Source: Lacticaseibacillus yichunensis
GTDB taxonomy: Bacteria; Bacillota; Bacilli; Lactobacillales; Lactobacillaceae
Reading direction: 5' to 3'
Assembly: GCF_003946405.1 (NCBI RefSeq)
Contig: NZ_RHOG01000002.1
Span: 62,001 to 126,000, forward strand
Length of the DNA stretch: 64,000 nt
Every line of letters begins with the position of its first letter. The first letter of the stretch is position 1. The notes beneath the pieces were generated by a model that did no database searches, was not told the DNA's origin, and saw only the letters and a program-made list of their open reading frames with translations. Of the stretch, positions 34,171-42,607 are shown piece by piece. Both the position numbers and the translations under genes were made by a program.

Positions 34171-36258
34171 CTAGTCGAACCAGTCACGAATGTCATTATA
34201 CCATTTTCCGACGGTATCCTTGGCCGAGTCGACGCCATCTTGCACGCCTTTTTGCAGCCCCGACCAGAAATCCGCCGCGTCGTCGTCCGTGCTTGGCGTT
34301 TGAAGCGTCGCGCGGGCCTTGGCATCGGTGGTGTTGAATTGGGTCTTAGCCGTGTACGGCAAAATGTTGCTCATTTCCAATTTGAAAATGCTGGCAACCC
34401 CGCTGGTGCTGGTGCCTTCAAGAAAATGCGTGCTGTCGGTCGTGGAAAAGCCGGTCCAAGTTGCCACCACCACATCCGGGGTGTAACCGACCACCCACTG
34501 ATCGCGGGTGCCGTAACCCCAGCTGCTTGGTACCTCGGTGGAGCCAGTCTTGCCGGCCACCGTGTAACCGGTTGGCGCCGCAGTCTGCCCGGTGCCATCC
34601 TTGAAGACCCCGATCATCATGGACGTCATTTCGGTCGCCACACTTTTTTTCATGATCGTCTTGCTGGTGGTCTTCGTATTGTCCACCACCGTCTGGCCCG
34701 TCGCATCGACGATCTTGGTGATGAAATGCGTCTCCGGCAACTTGCCACCATTGGCAAACGCCGAATACGCCCGCGCCATGGTCAGCGGAGAAAAACCGGT
34801 GGTGACGCCGCCCAACACAGCCGCCAGGTTCTGATCCTCTTTCTTCAGATCAATGCCAAACCGCGCGAGGCTCTGCACGCCGGTGTCCACGCCCAGCTTG
34901 TTCATGAGCCACACCGCTGGCGCATTCAGGGACTGGGCCAGGGCCGTGTACATCGGCACACTGCCGAGATACTGCCCGGTCGGATTGGTCGGCGTGTACT
35001 TATTTTTCCCGTAACTGAGCTTCTTATCCGTCAAGATCGAGTCATACGAGTAGCCATTTTCAAGTGCAGGCGTGTAGACCATCAAAGGTTTGATCGTCGA
35101 GCCCGGCGAGCGCTGGAGCTGGGTGGCGTAATTGTAGCCGAGGAAAACATGCTGGCCGCGCGCCCCAACCACGGCGAGCACGCCACCAGTTTTCGGATCG
35201 ACGACCACCGAGGCGGCCTGCGCCTTGGTGCCATCGGAGGCATTCGCCGGAAACGCCCAATCCTGGGCAAAACTGTTCTGGAGCTGCGTTTGCGCGGTCG
35301 GGTCCATCGTCGTGTAGACGCGATACCCCTTATTCAGCAACTGGTCCGGCTGAATGTTGTACTTGTCGCGCGCCTCTTCGATCACCGAATCGAAGAACCA
35401 CGGGTACTTCTCGGCCGTTGCTTGGGAGTAATTATCGACGACAGTCAGCTTCGTTGCCTTGGCCGCGTCGGCATCGGCCTGGGAGAGCTTGTTGTTGTCG
35501 ACCATCAGCCCGAGAATTAGATTGCGGCGTGCAACCGCATTGTCCATGTGATCGGCCGGGTTGTAATAGCTCGGATTGCGCAACATCCCCGTCAACGTCG
35601 CCGCCTCGCTCACCGTGAGTGCCGCCGCGTGCTTGCCGAAATAGCGCTCGGAGGCATCCTCGACGCCCCACACACCATTGCCGAAATAGGAATTGTTCAG
35701 GTACATGGTCAGGATATCTTTTTTCGAGTAAACTTTAGTGAGTTGCACGGCCAAAAAGATCTCTTGGGCCTTGCGCAGGTAGCTCTGCTTTTGCGTCAAC
35801 AGCGTGTTTTTCGCGAGCTGCTGGGTAATGGTGCTGCCGCCGCCGGTGATCTCCCCGCGATGGATGACCAGGTTGAGCACGGACCGCGCGATACCTTTGA
35901 TGGAAAAGCCTAAGTTTGAATAAAAAGTCCGGTCCTCGGTCGAGATCACCGCGTTTTGCATCGCCGGGGCGATCTTGTCGAGCTCCACATAAGTCCCTTT
36001 TTGCCCATATAACGTGCCGGCGACTTTACTATTTTGATCATAGATCGTCGTCTTGGTCTGCATCGTGCTTTTGATCTCTTGCACATCCGCCGTTTTCGCC
36101 TTGTAGGTAAAAAAGGCGGAGAACGCCAAGAACACGACCAGCAGCACCAAGATCAGCCACCGGACGATCTGAAATCGTCTCAAGAACCAGCCGATTGCAT
36201 GGCGCATGCGGCTGAGTAGCGCACGCACCCGCGCGCCAAATGTATCCGTATTTTGCAA
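34171..36258 (-). CDS. Class A penicillin-binding protein (PBP1A/2A type)
   Basis: 695 aa bifunctional peptidoglycan synthase. A basic cytoplasmic tail, one membrane anchor (about 31-52), a GT51 domain with the catalytic EDRTFY glutamate and GGGSTITQQLAKN, then a transpeptidase domain with SPGSTIKPL (nucleophile Ser), SLN and KTGSTEV. The tail (after 640) is Asp/Thr-rich. The start is TTG 36256-36258 with AGGAGG seven bases upstream. It builds lateral or septal wall; which one is not evident from the sequence. Confidence 0.95.
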   Translation of the reverse strand: MQNTDTFGARVRALLSRMRHAIGWFLRRFQIVRWLILVLLVVFLAFSAFFTYKAKTADVQEIKSTMQTKTTIYDQNSKVAGTLYGQKGTYVELDKIAPAMQNAVISTEDRTFYSNLGFSIKGIARSVLNLVIHRGEITGGGSTITQQLAKNTLLTQKQSYLRKAQEIFLAVQLTKVYSKKDILTMYLNNSYFGNGVWGVEDASERYFGKHAAALTVSEAATLTGMLRNPSYYNPADHMDNAVARRNLILGLMVDNNKLSQADADAAKATKLTVVDNYSQATAEKYPWFFDSVIEEARDKYNIQPDQLLNKGYRVYTTMDPTAQTQLQNSFAQDWAFPANASDGTKAQAASVVVDPKTGGVLAVVGARGQHVFLGYNYATQLQRSPGSTIKPLMVYTPALENGYSYDSILTDKKLSYGKNKYTPTNPTGQYLGSVPMYTALAQSLNAPAVWLMNKLGVDTGVQSLARFGIDLKKEDQNLAAVLGGVTTGFSPLTMARAYSAFANGGKLPETHFITKIVDATGQTVVDNTKTTSKTIMKKSVATEMTSMMIGVFKDGTGQTAAPTGYTVAGKTGSTEVPSSWGYGTRDQWVVGYTPDVVVATWTGFSTTDSTHFLEGTSTSGVASIFKLEMSNILPYTAKTQFNTTDAKARATLQTPSTDDDAADFWSGLQKGVQDGVDSAKDTVGKWYNDIRDWFD

Positions 36259-36381
36259 AACGGCCCCTCCTGTCAGATCTTGCCTATTTTACCATACAGG
36301 GAATACAGGGCTTCCGACCCAAGCCGGAGTTTAACGATTTTTCAATACATCCGGGCCTCAGTCAGGCGGAAAGGAGACACG

Positions 36382-37212
36382 ATGCCCATCTTTACCCTTC
36401 ACGAGACAGCCCCCGCGGCGGCCAGTGTGCGCGCGCTGCTTTCGGCGTGGTTGGTGCCGAAAAAGACCCAGCACCTTTTACGCATCAACAAAGCCGTCAC
36501 CATCGATGGCTTCTATCAAAATTTCAATGAACCCGTCGCAGCCGGCGCCCAGGTCACTTTAACGCTTCGCGATGACGCCCCGCCGACCTATGCCCTCGCC
36601 GCCGAGCCGCCCACGATTGTTTTTGAAGACGACCAAGTGCTGATCTGCGACAAGGCGCCCGGCGTCAAGCCCCATCCCAACCAGCCAGGTGAAAACGGGA
36701 CGCTGCTCAACCAAGCGGCGCGCTATCTGGACCCCCGGCCCGCCTATATCACCCACCGCCTCGACATGGCGACAAGCGGTTTAATGTTGATCGCCAAGGA
36801 TCCCCTGACCCAGGCCATTATCGACCGCGAACTTGCGGTCAAAACAATGACCCGATCTTACGTCGCCCTGGTGCCAGCAGGCTTGCCGGCAAGCGGTATG
36901 ATCACCGCCCCTATTGGCGAGGATCCCGACGACAAGCGCAAGCGCATGGTTCGCCCGGATGGCTTGCCGGCCGTCACCCATTACGAGACGCTTGCCGTGC
37001 GGGATGGCATCGCGCGGTTGAGGCTGACCCTTGAGACTGGACGCACGCATCAATTGCGCGTGCACCTCGCCTCGATCGGCGCGCCGATCATTGGTGATCC
37101 GCTTTACAGCACGCGCCCGGCTTCACGGCTGATGCTGCATGCGGCCGAAATGCGTCTGATCGAGCCGTTGTCGAGTCGCGACTTACACTTTGAATCGCCA
37201 GTGCCATTTTAG
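36382..37212 (+). CDS. RluA family pseudouridine synthase
   Basis: 276 aa. An S4-like N-terminal part (SVRALLSAWLVPK, about 1-70) is followed by the catalytic domain with THRLDMATSGLM holding the conserved aspartate, and GRTHQLRVH in the tail. It converts uridine to pseudouridine in rRNA or tRNA; the exact site (RluD- or YjbO-like) cannot be assigned. The start ATG 36382 has AAAGGAG five bases upstream. It is divergent from the PBP gene. Confidence 0.93.
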   Translation: MPIFTLHETAPAAASVRALLSAWLVPKKTQHLLRINKAVTIDGFYQNFNEPVAAGAQVTLTLRDDAPPTYALAAEPPTIVFEDDQVLICDKAPGVKPHPNQPGENGTLLNQAARYLDPRPAYITHRLDMATSGLMLIAKDPLTQAIIDRELAVKTMTRSYVALVPAGLPASGMITAPIGEDPDDKRKRMVRPDGLPAVTHYETLAVRDGIARLRLTLETGRTHQLRVHLASIGAPIIGDPLYSTRPASRLMLHAAEMRLIEPLSSRDLHFESPVPF

Positions 37213-37219
37213 GGAGACT

Positions 37220-37267
37220 AAAAAAGCGTTGCGCCAAGCTGTGATCAGCTTCGTGCAACGCTTTTTC
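37220..37267. terminator. Terminator after the pseudouridine synthase gene
   Basis: AAAGCGTTGC (37223-37232) pairs with GCAACGCTTT (37255-37264), with A and T runs on both sides. Confidence 0.88.
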
Positions 37268-37307
37268 GATGGCTGGGCGGCGGATGGACACGCCTATTTC
37301 CAGTCAG

Positions 37308-37421
37308 GTTCCGGCCCGCATGGTGGGACCAGCTAACTGTCTCGTACACTCGAGGCCAAAAACGCCTCAAGCGTCCAAGCCAAGTTAGCTGACCCACCGT
37401 CCCGCGGGCCTCCACACCCTT
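37308..37421 (-). repeat. Hairpin-family repeat, one copy on the minus strand
   Basis: Read on the minus strand: GGGTGTGGAG start, basal GGCCCG/CGGGCC, outer TGGTGGG-type arm, closing stem GAGGC/GCCTC. It lies directly after the argR stop, filling the gap between the convergent synthase gene and argR. The only single, reverse-oriented copy. Confidence 0.78.
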
Positions 37422-37875
37422 ATTCGATAAAATTATTTTTGTATTGTTTGTTGAACCATTCCGCGCTCGCAACGTCTGGGCTGATCACCACGATGGTATC
37501 GTGGCCCGCCAGCGTCCCCACGACCTGCGGAAAATCGATCGTATCCAAGATGGCCGCCAGGAGATTGCCATTGGACGGAATGGTCTTGATGATGTTCATG
37601 AACTCAACGCGAGTGATCGACAAGCCGACCTCGCGCACCGAGTTGCCCAATCGTTCGAGTTCGGATTCTGAATCGCCGCGGAATAGCGTGTAACGGACCG
37701 TCCCAGTGCCATCTTGGGCCTTGACCACGCGCATTTCGCGAATGTCACGGGAAATCGTCGCTTGCGTCGCGTCGATGCCCGCGTTTTTGAGCTCGCTGAG
37801 CAGCTCCTCTTGCGTGCTGATCGATTTCTGGTTGATGATCTTCGCAAGCGCCGCCTGTCGTTCCGCTTTATTCAT
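37420..37875 (-). CDS. argR: Arginine repressor
   Basis: 151 aa. An N-terminal winged helix (1-70, TQATISRDIREMRV) and a C-terminal arginine-binding/hexamer domain (about 80-150, LDTIDFPQVVGTLAGHDTIVV). Represses arginine synthesis and activates catabolism. AGGAGG lies about seven bases before ATG. It follows argS on the same strand. Confidence 0.96.
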   Translation of the reverse strand: MNKAERQAALAKIINQKSISTQEELLSELKNAGIDATQATISRDIREMRVVKAQDGTGTVRYTLFRGDSESELERLGNSVREVGLSITRVEFMNIIKTIPSNGNLLAAILDTIDFPQVVGTLAGHDTIVVISPDVASAEWFNKQYKNNFIE

Positions 37876-37906
37876 AGAATCCCTCCTCTATCGGGTATCG
37901 GGGCAA

Positions 37907-39589
37907 CTACATTTCAGCCGGCGCATGCACACCCAGCAGCGCCAAGGCGTTGGTCAAGACATCGCTCGTTGCCTGAACTAGGGCCAGCCGTGCTGGCAAT
38001 TCTGCATCATCCGTGAGCACTTTGGTGGTGGCATAGTACTGGTTGAAGGACTTGGCCAACCGCAGTGCGTATTTGGCGATCACAGACGGCTCATAAGTGT
38101 CGGCCGCGCGCTTGATGATATTCGGGTAATCACCGAGAGCCTTGAGCACATCCCACGCCGCCGGATCCGTGAGTGCCACTTCAGGCAGCGGCTGAGCCGT
38201 GGCCTTGGCTAAAATACTGTGAGCACGCGCATTGGTGTACTGCACGTATGGGCCAGTCTCCCCTTCAAAGCGCACAACTTCTTCAAGGTTGAAGTCAAAA
38301 TTGTCCAATCGCTCATTTTTCAGATCATGGAAGATCACGGCGCCGACGCCGACTTCGCGGGCGACCTGATCGGCGTTTTCAAGATCCGGATGCTTGGCGG
38401 CGATCTGCTGTTTTGCCAACGTAATGGCATCGTTCAGCACTTTTTCGAGCAAAATGATGTTGCCCTTACGCGTCGACAGTTTTTTCCCGTTTGCAGTGAT
38501 CAAGCCAAACAGCACATGGGTGATCTCGTTAGCCCAATCATACCCCATTTCCAGTAAGACAGCTTTCAATTGCTGGAAATGCTCGCGCTGTTCGCCGCCA
38601 ACAACATACAAACTCTTGACGAAATCGTAATGATCATGGCGATAGATCGCCGCCGCAAGATCACGCGTCATGTAAAGCGTTGCGCCGTCGGACTTACGGA
38701 TGAGCGCCGGGTTGAGATCGTACTTGCTGAGATCCACGATCTCTGCGCCCTGACTCTCCTTCAGCAGACCCTTGTCTTGCAGTGTCTGCACCACGGCATC
38801 CATTTTATCGTTGTAAAACGCCTCGCCGTTATAAGAATCAAAATCGACGTCCAGCATTTTATAGATTCGGTTGAATTCCGCCAAAGACGCCTCGCGGAAC
38901 CAGGACCACAGATGCTTGGCCTCTTCATCGCCGTCTTCCATCTTCTTGAACCAGGCGCGCGCCTCTTCGTCGAGTTCTGGCTTGGTCTCGGCCTCTTTGT
39001 GGAAACGGACATAATATTCCAGCAGGTGCTTGATCGGCTCGGCCTTGACTTCTTCTTCAGAGCCCCAAAGCTTATAGGCGACGATCAGCTTGCCGAATTG
39101 CGTGCCCCAATCGCCCAGATGATTGATCTTGATTGGGCTGTAGCCGACCTTCGTCATGATGTTCGCCAGCGCATTGCCGATCACGGTCGAGCGCAGATGA
39201 CCCATGCTCATTGGCTTGGCGATGTTCGGGCTGGACATATCGATCGGCACATTGCCCTTGCCCAGCGTCAGGTCACCATAATTGTCTTGCTGCTCGGCAA
39301 TCGTGGTCAAAACACTATGGGCGTAGCTGACCTTATCAAGGAAGAAATTGACATAGCCGCCAACCGCTTTGACCTCTTGGAACGGGGTGGCATCGATTTT
39401 TTCCACCAGGTCCTTGGCGATCATCGGAGGCGCCATATGCCGAATTTTCGCCAGCGTGAACGTTGGGAAGGCGTAATCGCCTATCGCTGAACTCTTCGGC
39501 GTCTCGACGAGCTTTGCGATGTCCGCCTCGCTGACCTCGTCTTTAAGTACAGCCGCCAATGCCGTCACAACTTCTTGTTTGAAATCCAT
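37907..39589 (-). CDS. argS: Arginyl-tRNA synthetase
   Basis: 560 aa class I enzyme. Signature SSPNIAKP...GHLRST, and the KMSKS equivalent is KLSTRKGN, a normal ArgRS variant. The C-terminal anticodon-binding domain carries the ALRLAKSFNQYY segment. The start ATG 39587-39589 has AAGGAGG five bases upstream. Controlled by a T-box; argR follows 31 bases later, so arginine supply may tune both. Confidence 0.97.
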   Translation of the reverse strand: MDFKQEVVTALAAVLKDEVSEADIAKLVETPKSSAIGDYAFPTFTLAKIRHMAPPMIAKDLVEKIDATPFQEVKAVGGYVNFFLDKVSYAHSVLTTIAEQQDNYGDLTLGKGNVPIDMSSPNIAKPMSMGHLRSTVIGNALANIMTKVGYSPIKINHLGDWGTQFGKLIVAYKLWGSEEEVKAEPIKHLLEYYVRFHKEAETKPELDEEARAWFKKMEDGDEEAKHLWSWFREASLAEFNRIYKMLDVDFDSYNGEAFYNDKMDAVVQTLQDKGLLKESQGAEIVDLSKYDLNPALIRKSDGATLYMTRDLAAAIYRHDHYDFVKSLYVVGGEQREHFQQLKAVLLEMGYDWANEITHVLFGLITANGKKLSTRKGNIILLEKVLNDAITLAKQQIAAKHPDLENADQVAREVGVGAVIFHDLKNERLDNFDFNLEEVVRFEGETGPYVQYTNARAHSILAKATAQPLPEVALTDPAAWDVLKALGDYPNIIKRAADTYEPSVIAKYALRLAKSFNQYYATTKVLTDDAELPARLALVQATSDVLTNALALLGVHAPAEM

Positions 39590-39610
39590 ATTTTCCTCCT
39601 TCTGGGTGCT

Positions 39611-39800
39611 GAAAAAAACCCGTCCCTTTTCCATTTGAAAAAGAGACGAGTTGCCCCGCGGTACCACTCTTGTTGACTGAACGTCCACTCAATATGAAAT
39701 TCCTTCTCAAAAGCGCGCCACCGCCGTCCGCCAGCCGCTCGCACCCCCGCGGCCTCACTGAAAACAGACAAACGATCTCCTCTTCGTCAATGAAGGTTGT
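39611..39800 (-). promoter_or_regulatory. T-box riboswitch of argS
   Basis: The minus strand has AGAGTGGTACCGCGG (complement of 39656-39670), the T-box core, followed by a terminator hairpin and T7 (39611-39652). A stem I region extends upstream to about 39790, where TTGACA occurs just after the tRNA-Gly terminator without a clear -10. The arginine specifier codon was not assigned. Confidence 0.9.
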
Positions 39801-39804
39801 TAAT

Positions 39805-39835
39805 GTCAAAAAAAGCCGGCGCTTGCGCACCAGCA
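39805..39835 (-). terminator. Terminator of tRNA-Gly
   Basis: GCTGGTGC, loop GCAA, GCGCCGGC (complements of 39827-39834 and 39815-39822), then T7 on the minus strand. Confidence 0.9.
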
Positions 39836-39838
39836 AAA

Positions 39839-39909
39839 AGCGGTCGACGAGAATCGAACTCGCGACACCAGCTTGGGAAGCTGGAGTTTTACCACTAAAC
39901 TACGACCGC
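39839..39909 (-). tRNA. tRNA-Gly, anticodon CCC
   Basis: The acceptor stem GCGGTCG/CGACCGC is perfect (39903-39909 with 39840-39846). D arm with TAGTTTAGTGGTAAAA, anticodon stem CCAGC/GCTGG with loop TTCCCAA, and T arm with GAGTTCGATTCTC. The anticodon CCC reads GGG. The discriminator is U73 as in bacterial glycine tRNAs. CCA is not encoded. It is a single tRNA with its own terminator, ahead of the argS T-box. Confidence 0.96.
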
Positions 39910-39963
39910 AACAACATGAAATATTATAGCGGCCAGAAGGAAGATAAGCAAGAGGAAAATTTA

Positions 39964-40175
39964 GGGTGCGGCGCGGAGCGCTTAGGGGGTGGGCAGCTAA
40001 GTCCAGCAGACGCGTGAGGCGCTCTTTGCCTCGGGCGGCTGATGGCTTAGATGTCCCACCCCTGCCCCGCGAAGCCCGACTACGGTGCGTAGGCCCGCGG
40101 GATGGTGGGGCGGCTAGGTCGGCGGACAGTCCTGGTTCCCGCCCTCACCTCGGACAAACAAACGCCCCATTAGCC
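39964..40175 (+). repeat. Hairpin-family repeats, one full and one decayed copy
   Basis: Copy 1 at 39964-40080: GGGTGGG/CCCACCC outer arms, closing stem GAGGC/GCCTC, end GCGAAGCCC; its basal arm is less well paired. A second copy starts at 40083 (GGTGCGTAGGCCCGCGGGATGG) but loses its right half by about 40175. They lie between tRNA-Gly and the promoter at 40236. Confidence 0.7.
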
Positions 40176-40235
40176 ACTCAAAGCTGCAAGCAAAATGTTC
40201 GGCCAACTTTAAATTATGAGAAAGGTCAAATTTTC

Positions 40236-40263
40236 TTGCCTAACTCTTTAACCGTGCTATAAT
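40236..40263 (+). promoter_or_regulatory. Promoter of the 40296 gene
   Basis: TTGCCT (40236-40241), 16 bp, TATAAT (40258-40263) with an extended TGC before the -10. Confidence 0.85.
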
Positions 40264-40295
40264 AAATAGAGAAAAAGTAGAAGGGAGCGATCGGC

Positions 40296-40685
40296 ATGGC
40301 CAAAACAACGCGACGATATTACTTTGCGGCGCGTAACGAGCGCACGACCCACGGCTACCGGATCAATTTTGTCAACATTCCGCAAGCAGAAGCAAGTGGG
40401 ACGACTTACGAAGAGACAGTCTACTATTCTTACCGCGTGCTCGCTGAGTTCCTCGCTCACCTGCCAAAGGACGAAGCAGCCCTGACCGCTTACACGCTCA
40501 ACCAGATGCCTGACACCGAAGACAACAACGTCTTTTATTCACTAGTGAGCGTGACACCTGATTTTGATCCACACAAAATGGTGACCCATTTCACATTGCC
40601 ACAAGCGCCACCTGCTGAAATTCGACGCAAGGCCAGCAAGCTCGCCCAACTAGTTGCTCATCAAAGCAAGGTGGCCTCACTTTGA
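40296..40685 (+). CDS. HicB-like fold protein, unknown function
   Basis: 129 aa, not firmly recognised. The first 65 residues, with RYYFAARNERTTHGYRI and a TYEETVYYSYRVLAEFL helix, resemble the small HicB-like domain that degenerate RNase H folds share, but no HicA toxin is adjacent. The remainder is helical and polar. AGGGAGCG lies upstream of ATG and the promoter is strong. The next gene starts inside its stop codon, so the two are coupled. Confidence 0.65.
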   Translation: MAKTTRRYYFAARNERTTHGYRINFVNIPQAEASGTTYEETVYYSYRVLAEFLAHLPKDEAALTAYTLNQMPDTEDNNVFYSLVSVTPDFDPHKMVTHFTLPQAPPAEIRRKASKLAQLVAHQSKVASL

Positions 40686-40861
40686 CGCTTAGTCGCATCA
40701 CGCTCGGCGTATTTCTAGTCGCGGGCACTGTTTTTCTTGTTAGCCTGATCACATGGCTGATCGTCATGATTGCCAACCGCGAGCCTAAATGGCCGCGGCG
40801 TGTCACGATCGGCAGCGCGGCCGTCGCGATTCTTGCCCTGGCCGTTAACGCGTTATTATAA
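40682..40861 (+). CDS. 59-aa two-segment membrane microprotein
   Basis: Starts at TTG 40682-40684 overlapping the TGA of the upstream gene, with AAGGTGG seven bases before it, and ends TAA 40861. Two hydrophobic segments (about residues 6-27 and 40-57) are joined by a basic loop NREPKWPRR. Unknown function. The tight coupling, ribosome site and following terminator support a real gene. Confidence 0.75.
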   Translation: MTLSRITLGVFLVAGTVFLVSLITWLIVMIANREPKWPRRVTIGSAAVAILALAVNALL

Positions 40862-40867
40862 CCCCAA

Positions 40868-40910
40868 CAAGCGCAGACCCGAACGTTCTTGTCAGGGAGC
40901 TGCGCTTTTC
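40868..40910 (+). terminator. Terminator of the two-gene unit
   Basis: AGCGCAG (40870-40876) pairs with CTGCGCT (40900-40906), extended by CCC/GGG, then TTTT. Confidence 0.8.
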
Positions 40911-41010
40911 GTGTGGAATTAGGTAAAAATCAGCTGGTCAAACAGCGTGTGGTATGCTTTAATAGACCAGATGAAAATTTTCCTAGACGCATAGCAAAGG
41001 AGTGGCACAC

Positions 41011-41952
41011 TTGGTCAATTTGCACACGACGATCGGCTCGTTTGGGTTCGACAATGTCTTGATGAATGCCAGTGGGGTCCGCTGCATGACGGCAGCCGAC
41101 CTCGATAAACTCGCAGACACCGTGGCGGGAACACTGATCACAAAAAGCGGGACCCCTGAGGCACGCACGGGCAATCCTAGCCCCCGCGCAGCCGGGCTTC
41201 CCTTTGGCAGTATCAATTCGATGGGCCTGCCAAATCTCGGCATCGACTATTACATCGATTACGTTGAAAAGTTCCAGGAAAAGCATCCTGACAAGCCGAT
41301 CTTCCTGTCGGTTGCTGGGCTTGGCCCCGACGACTACCATGTGATCGCCAAAAAGATTCAGGCAAGCAACTTTACGGGCCCGACCGAATTCAACCTCAGC
41401 TGCCCGAACGTCCCAGGTAAGCCGCAGATTGCCTATGATATCCCGACGACCCGCCGCATTTTGGATGACATGTTCTCGTTTTTCACCAAACCTGCGGGCA
41501 TCAAATTGCCACCGTATTTTGACCTGACCCAATTCGACGACATGGCGGCCGTGCTGAACGACTATCCGCTGACGTTCATCAACTCGATGAATTCGATCGG
41601 CAACGGCATGGCAATCGACCCGGAGACAGACACCACTCTGATCAAGCCCAAGGGCGGCTTCGGCGGTATCGGCGGCACCTACGCCAAGCCGATCGCGCTG
41701 GCCAATGTCCGCGCCTTCCGCCTTCGCCTGCGTCCGGAGATCGCGATCATCGGCACTGGCGGTGTCACCTCTGGCCGCGATGTCTATGATCTGATTCTCT
41801 GCGGCGCCAGCATGGTCCAGCTCGGCACCGTGCTCGGCATCGAAGGCCTCGGCGTCTTCCAGCGTCTGACAGAAGAGCTGTCCGCTGAAATGGCGAAAAA
41901 AGGTTACACCTCGATCAGCGACTTCCAAGGAAAATTGAAAACACTCGACTAA
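41011..41952 (+). CDS. pyrD: Dihydroorotate dehydrogenase, class 1A (fumarate-dependent)
   Basis: 313 aa, the size of class 1A enzymes. NASGVRCMT, SINSMGLPN, FNLSCPNVPGKPQ (catalytic cysteine region) and GTGGVTSGRDVYDLILCGAS (FMN phosphate site). Cytosolic; oxidises dihydroorotate with fumarate. It stands apart from other pyr genes. The start TTG 41011-41013 was chosen because AAAGGAG is eight bases upstream; an in-frame GTG at 41002 overlaps that site. Confidence 0.94.
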   Translation: MVNLHTTIGSFGFDNVLMNASGVRCMTAADLDKLADTVAGTLITKSGTPEARTGNPSPRAAGLPFGSINSMGLPNLGIDYYIDYVEKFQEKHPDKPIFLSVAGLGPDDYHVIAKKIQASNFTGPTEFNLSCPNVPGKPQIAYDIPTTRRILDDMFSFFTKPAGIKLPPYFDLTQFDDMAAVLNDYPLTFINSMNSIGNGMAIDPETDTTLIKPKGGFGGIGGTYAKPIALANVRAFRLRLRPEIAIIGTGGVTSGRDVYDLILCGASMVQLGTVLGIEGLGVFQRLTEELSAEMAKKGYTSISDFQGKLKTLD

Positions 41953-41957
41953 GCCCC

Positions 41958-41994
41958 TTCCCCTTCACGATTTTTGTGAGGGGGATCTTTTTGT
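41958..41994 (+). terminator. Terminator of pyrD
   Basis: CCCCTTCAC (41960-41968) pairs with GTGAGGGG (41976-41983), then ATCTTTTTG. Confidence 0.85.
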
Positions 41995-42031
41995 CTGGCG
42001 GCTTCACTTGGTCCAACGAGCCCTGTTTCGG

Positions 42032-42074
42032 GCAAAACAAAAAGGGTCAGAATCGAAAAAAAAGATTCGGCCCC
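42032..42074 (-). terminator. Terminator of the 42-kb RNA candidate
   Basis: On the minus strand GGGGCCGAATC pairs with GATTCTGACCC (two mismatches) around a T-rich loop, then TTTTTGTTTT (42034-42043). Confidence 0.75.
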
Positions 42075-42400
42075 TATGTACGACAAACACACCGGTCGAC
42101 GTGTCTTTTCAGCCATGGCCAGTGTGCATTGGAGACTTTAGATTAGGAGACTGAGGGCGCCTTGCCGCGGGGCTTAGCGGGATCAGATTTTCAACCTGGC
42201 AGCTTGATCAAGGTGCGATTTTTGCTGCCGGACAACGGTGGTACTGGTGGTACGCCCTCTCGCCTAATTTATGACACCACTGACTCGGATGCCCTTCATA
42301 GCGGCTGCTCTAGGTTTGCGACGGGGGTGGACTCCCTCGCCGGGCACGCCGTCTCGGAGGAAAGCAATCTGTGTGGCCACGCCAGATACCTCTTCAACTG
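42043..42400 (-). ncRNA. Candidate free-standing structured RNA, unknown family
   Basis: About 357 nt between a consensus promoter and a terminator, with no credible ORF. Nested helices in the minus-strand RNA: complement of 42374-42380 with 42115-42121 closes the molecule; 42351-42353 plus 42342-42346 with 42282-42284 plus 42290-42294; 42263-42268 with 42142-42147 and 42253-42259 with 42153-42159; an inner GGCAGC/GCTGCC hairpin (42198-42203, 42224-42229). It is the right size for tmRNA or RNase P RNA, but neither the tag-reading segment nor GAGGAAAGTCC was found. It stands alone between pyrD and sdaAA. Confidence 0.6.
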
Positions 42401-42406
42401 TTGGTT

Positions 42407-42436
42407 AATATACACCCGTGAAAACGGTTTTGTCAA
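42407..42436 (-). promoter_or_regulatory. Promoter of the 42-kb RNA candidate
   Basis: TTGACA (42431-42436), 18 bp, TATATT (42407-42412) on the minus strand. A second GTTGACAAA lies 13 bp further upstream (42442-42450), forming a direct repeat. Confidence 0.8.
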
Positions 42437-42607
42437 CTTTATTTGTCAACAATTTAAATGCGTAAGAACCACGTCTCATCGGCATTTCTACCGATGTCTT
42501 GTCAGCTCCCGATATATTTATTTAAAATAACTTTTCCGCTTGGCCAATTTGGAATCACGACCCCTTCCTGTCAGATGAATGCCCCGACGTTTTTCAATCC
42601 TTCGCCA

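Noticed and set aside
40296-40861. HicAB toxin-antitoxin pair
   Set aside because: The neighbour is a hydrophobic microprotein, not a HicA double-stranded-RNA-binding-like toxin, and the HicB resemblance is weak.
42043-42400. tmRNA or RNase P RNA identity for the structured RNA
   Set aside because: No GGGGACGTTACGG-type end, tag codons or GAGGAAAGTCC were found on either strand.
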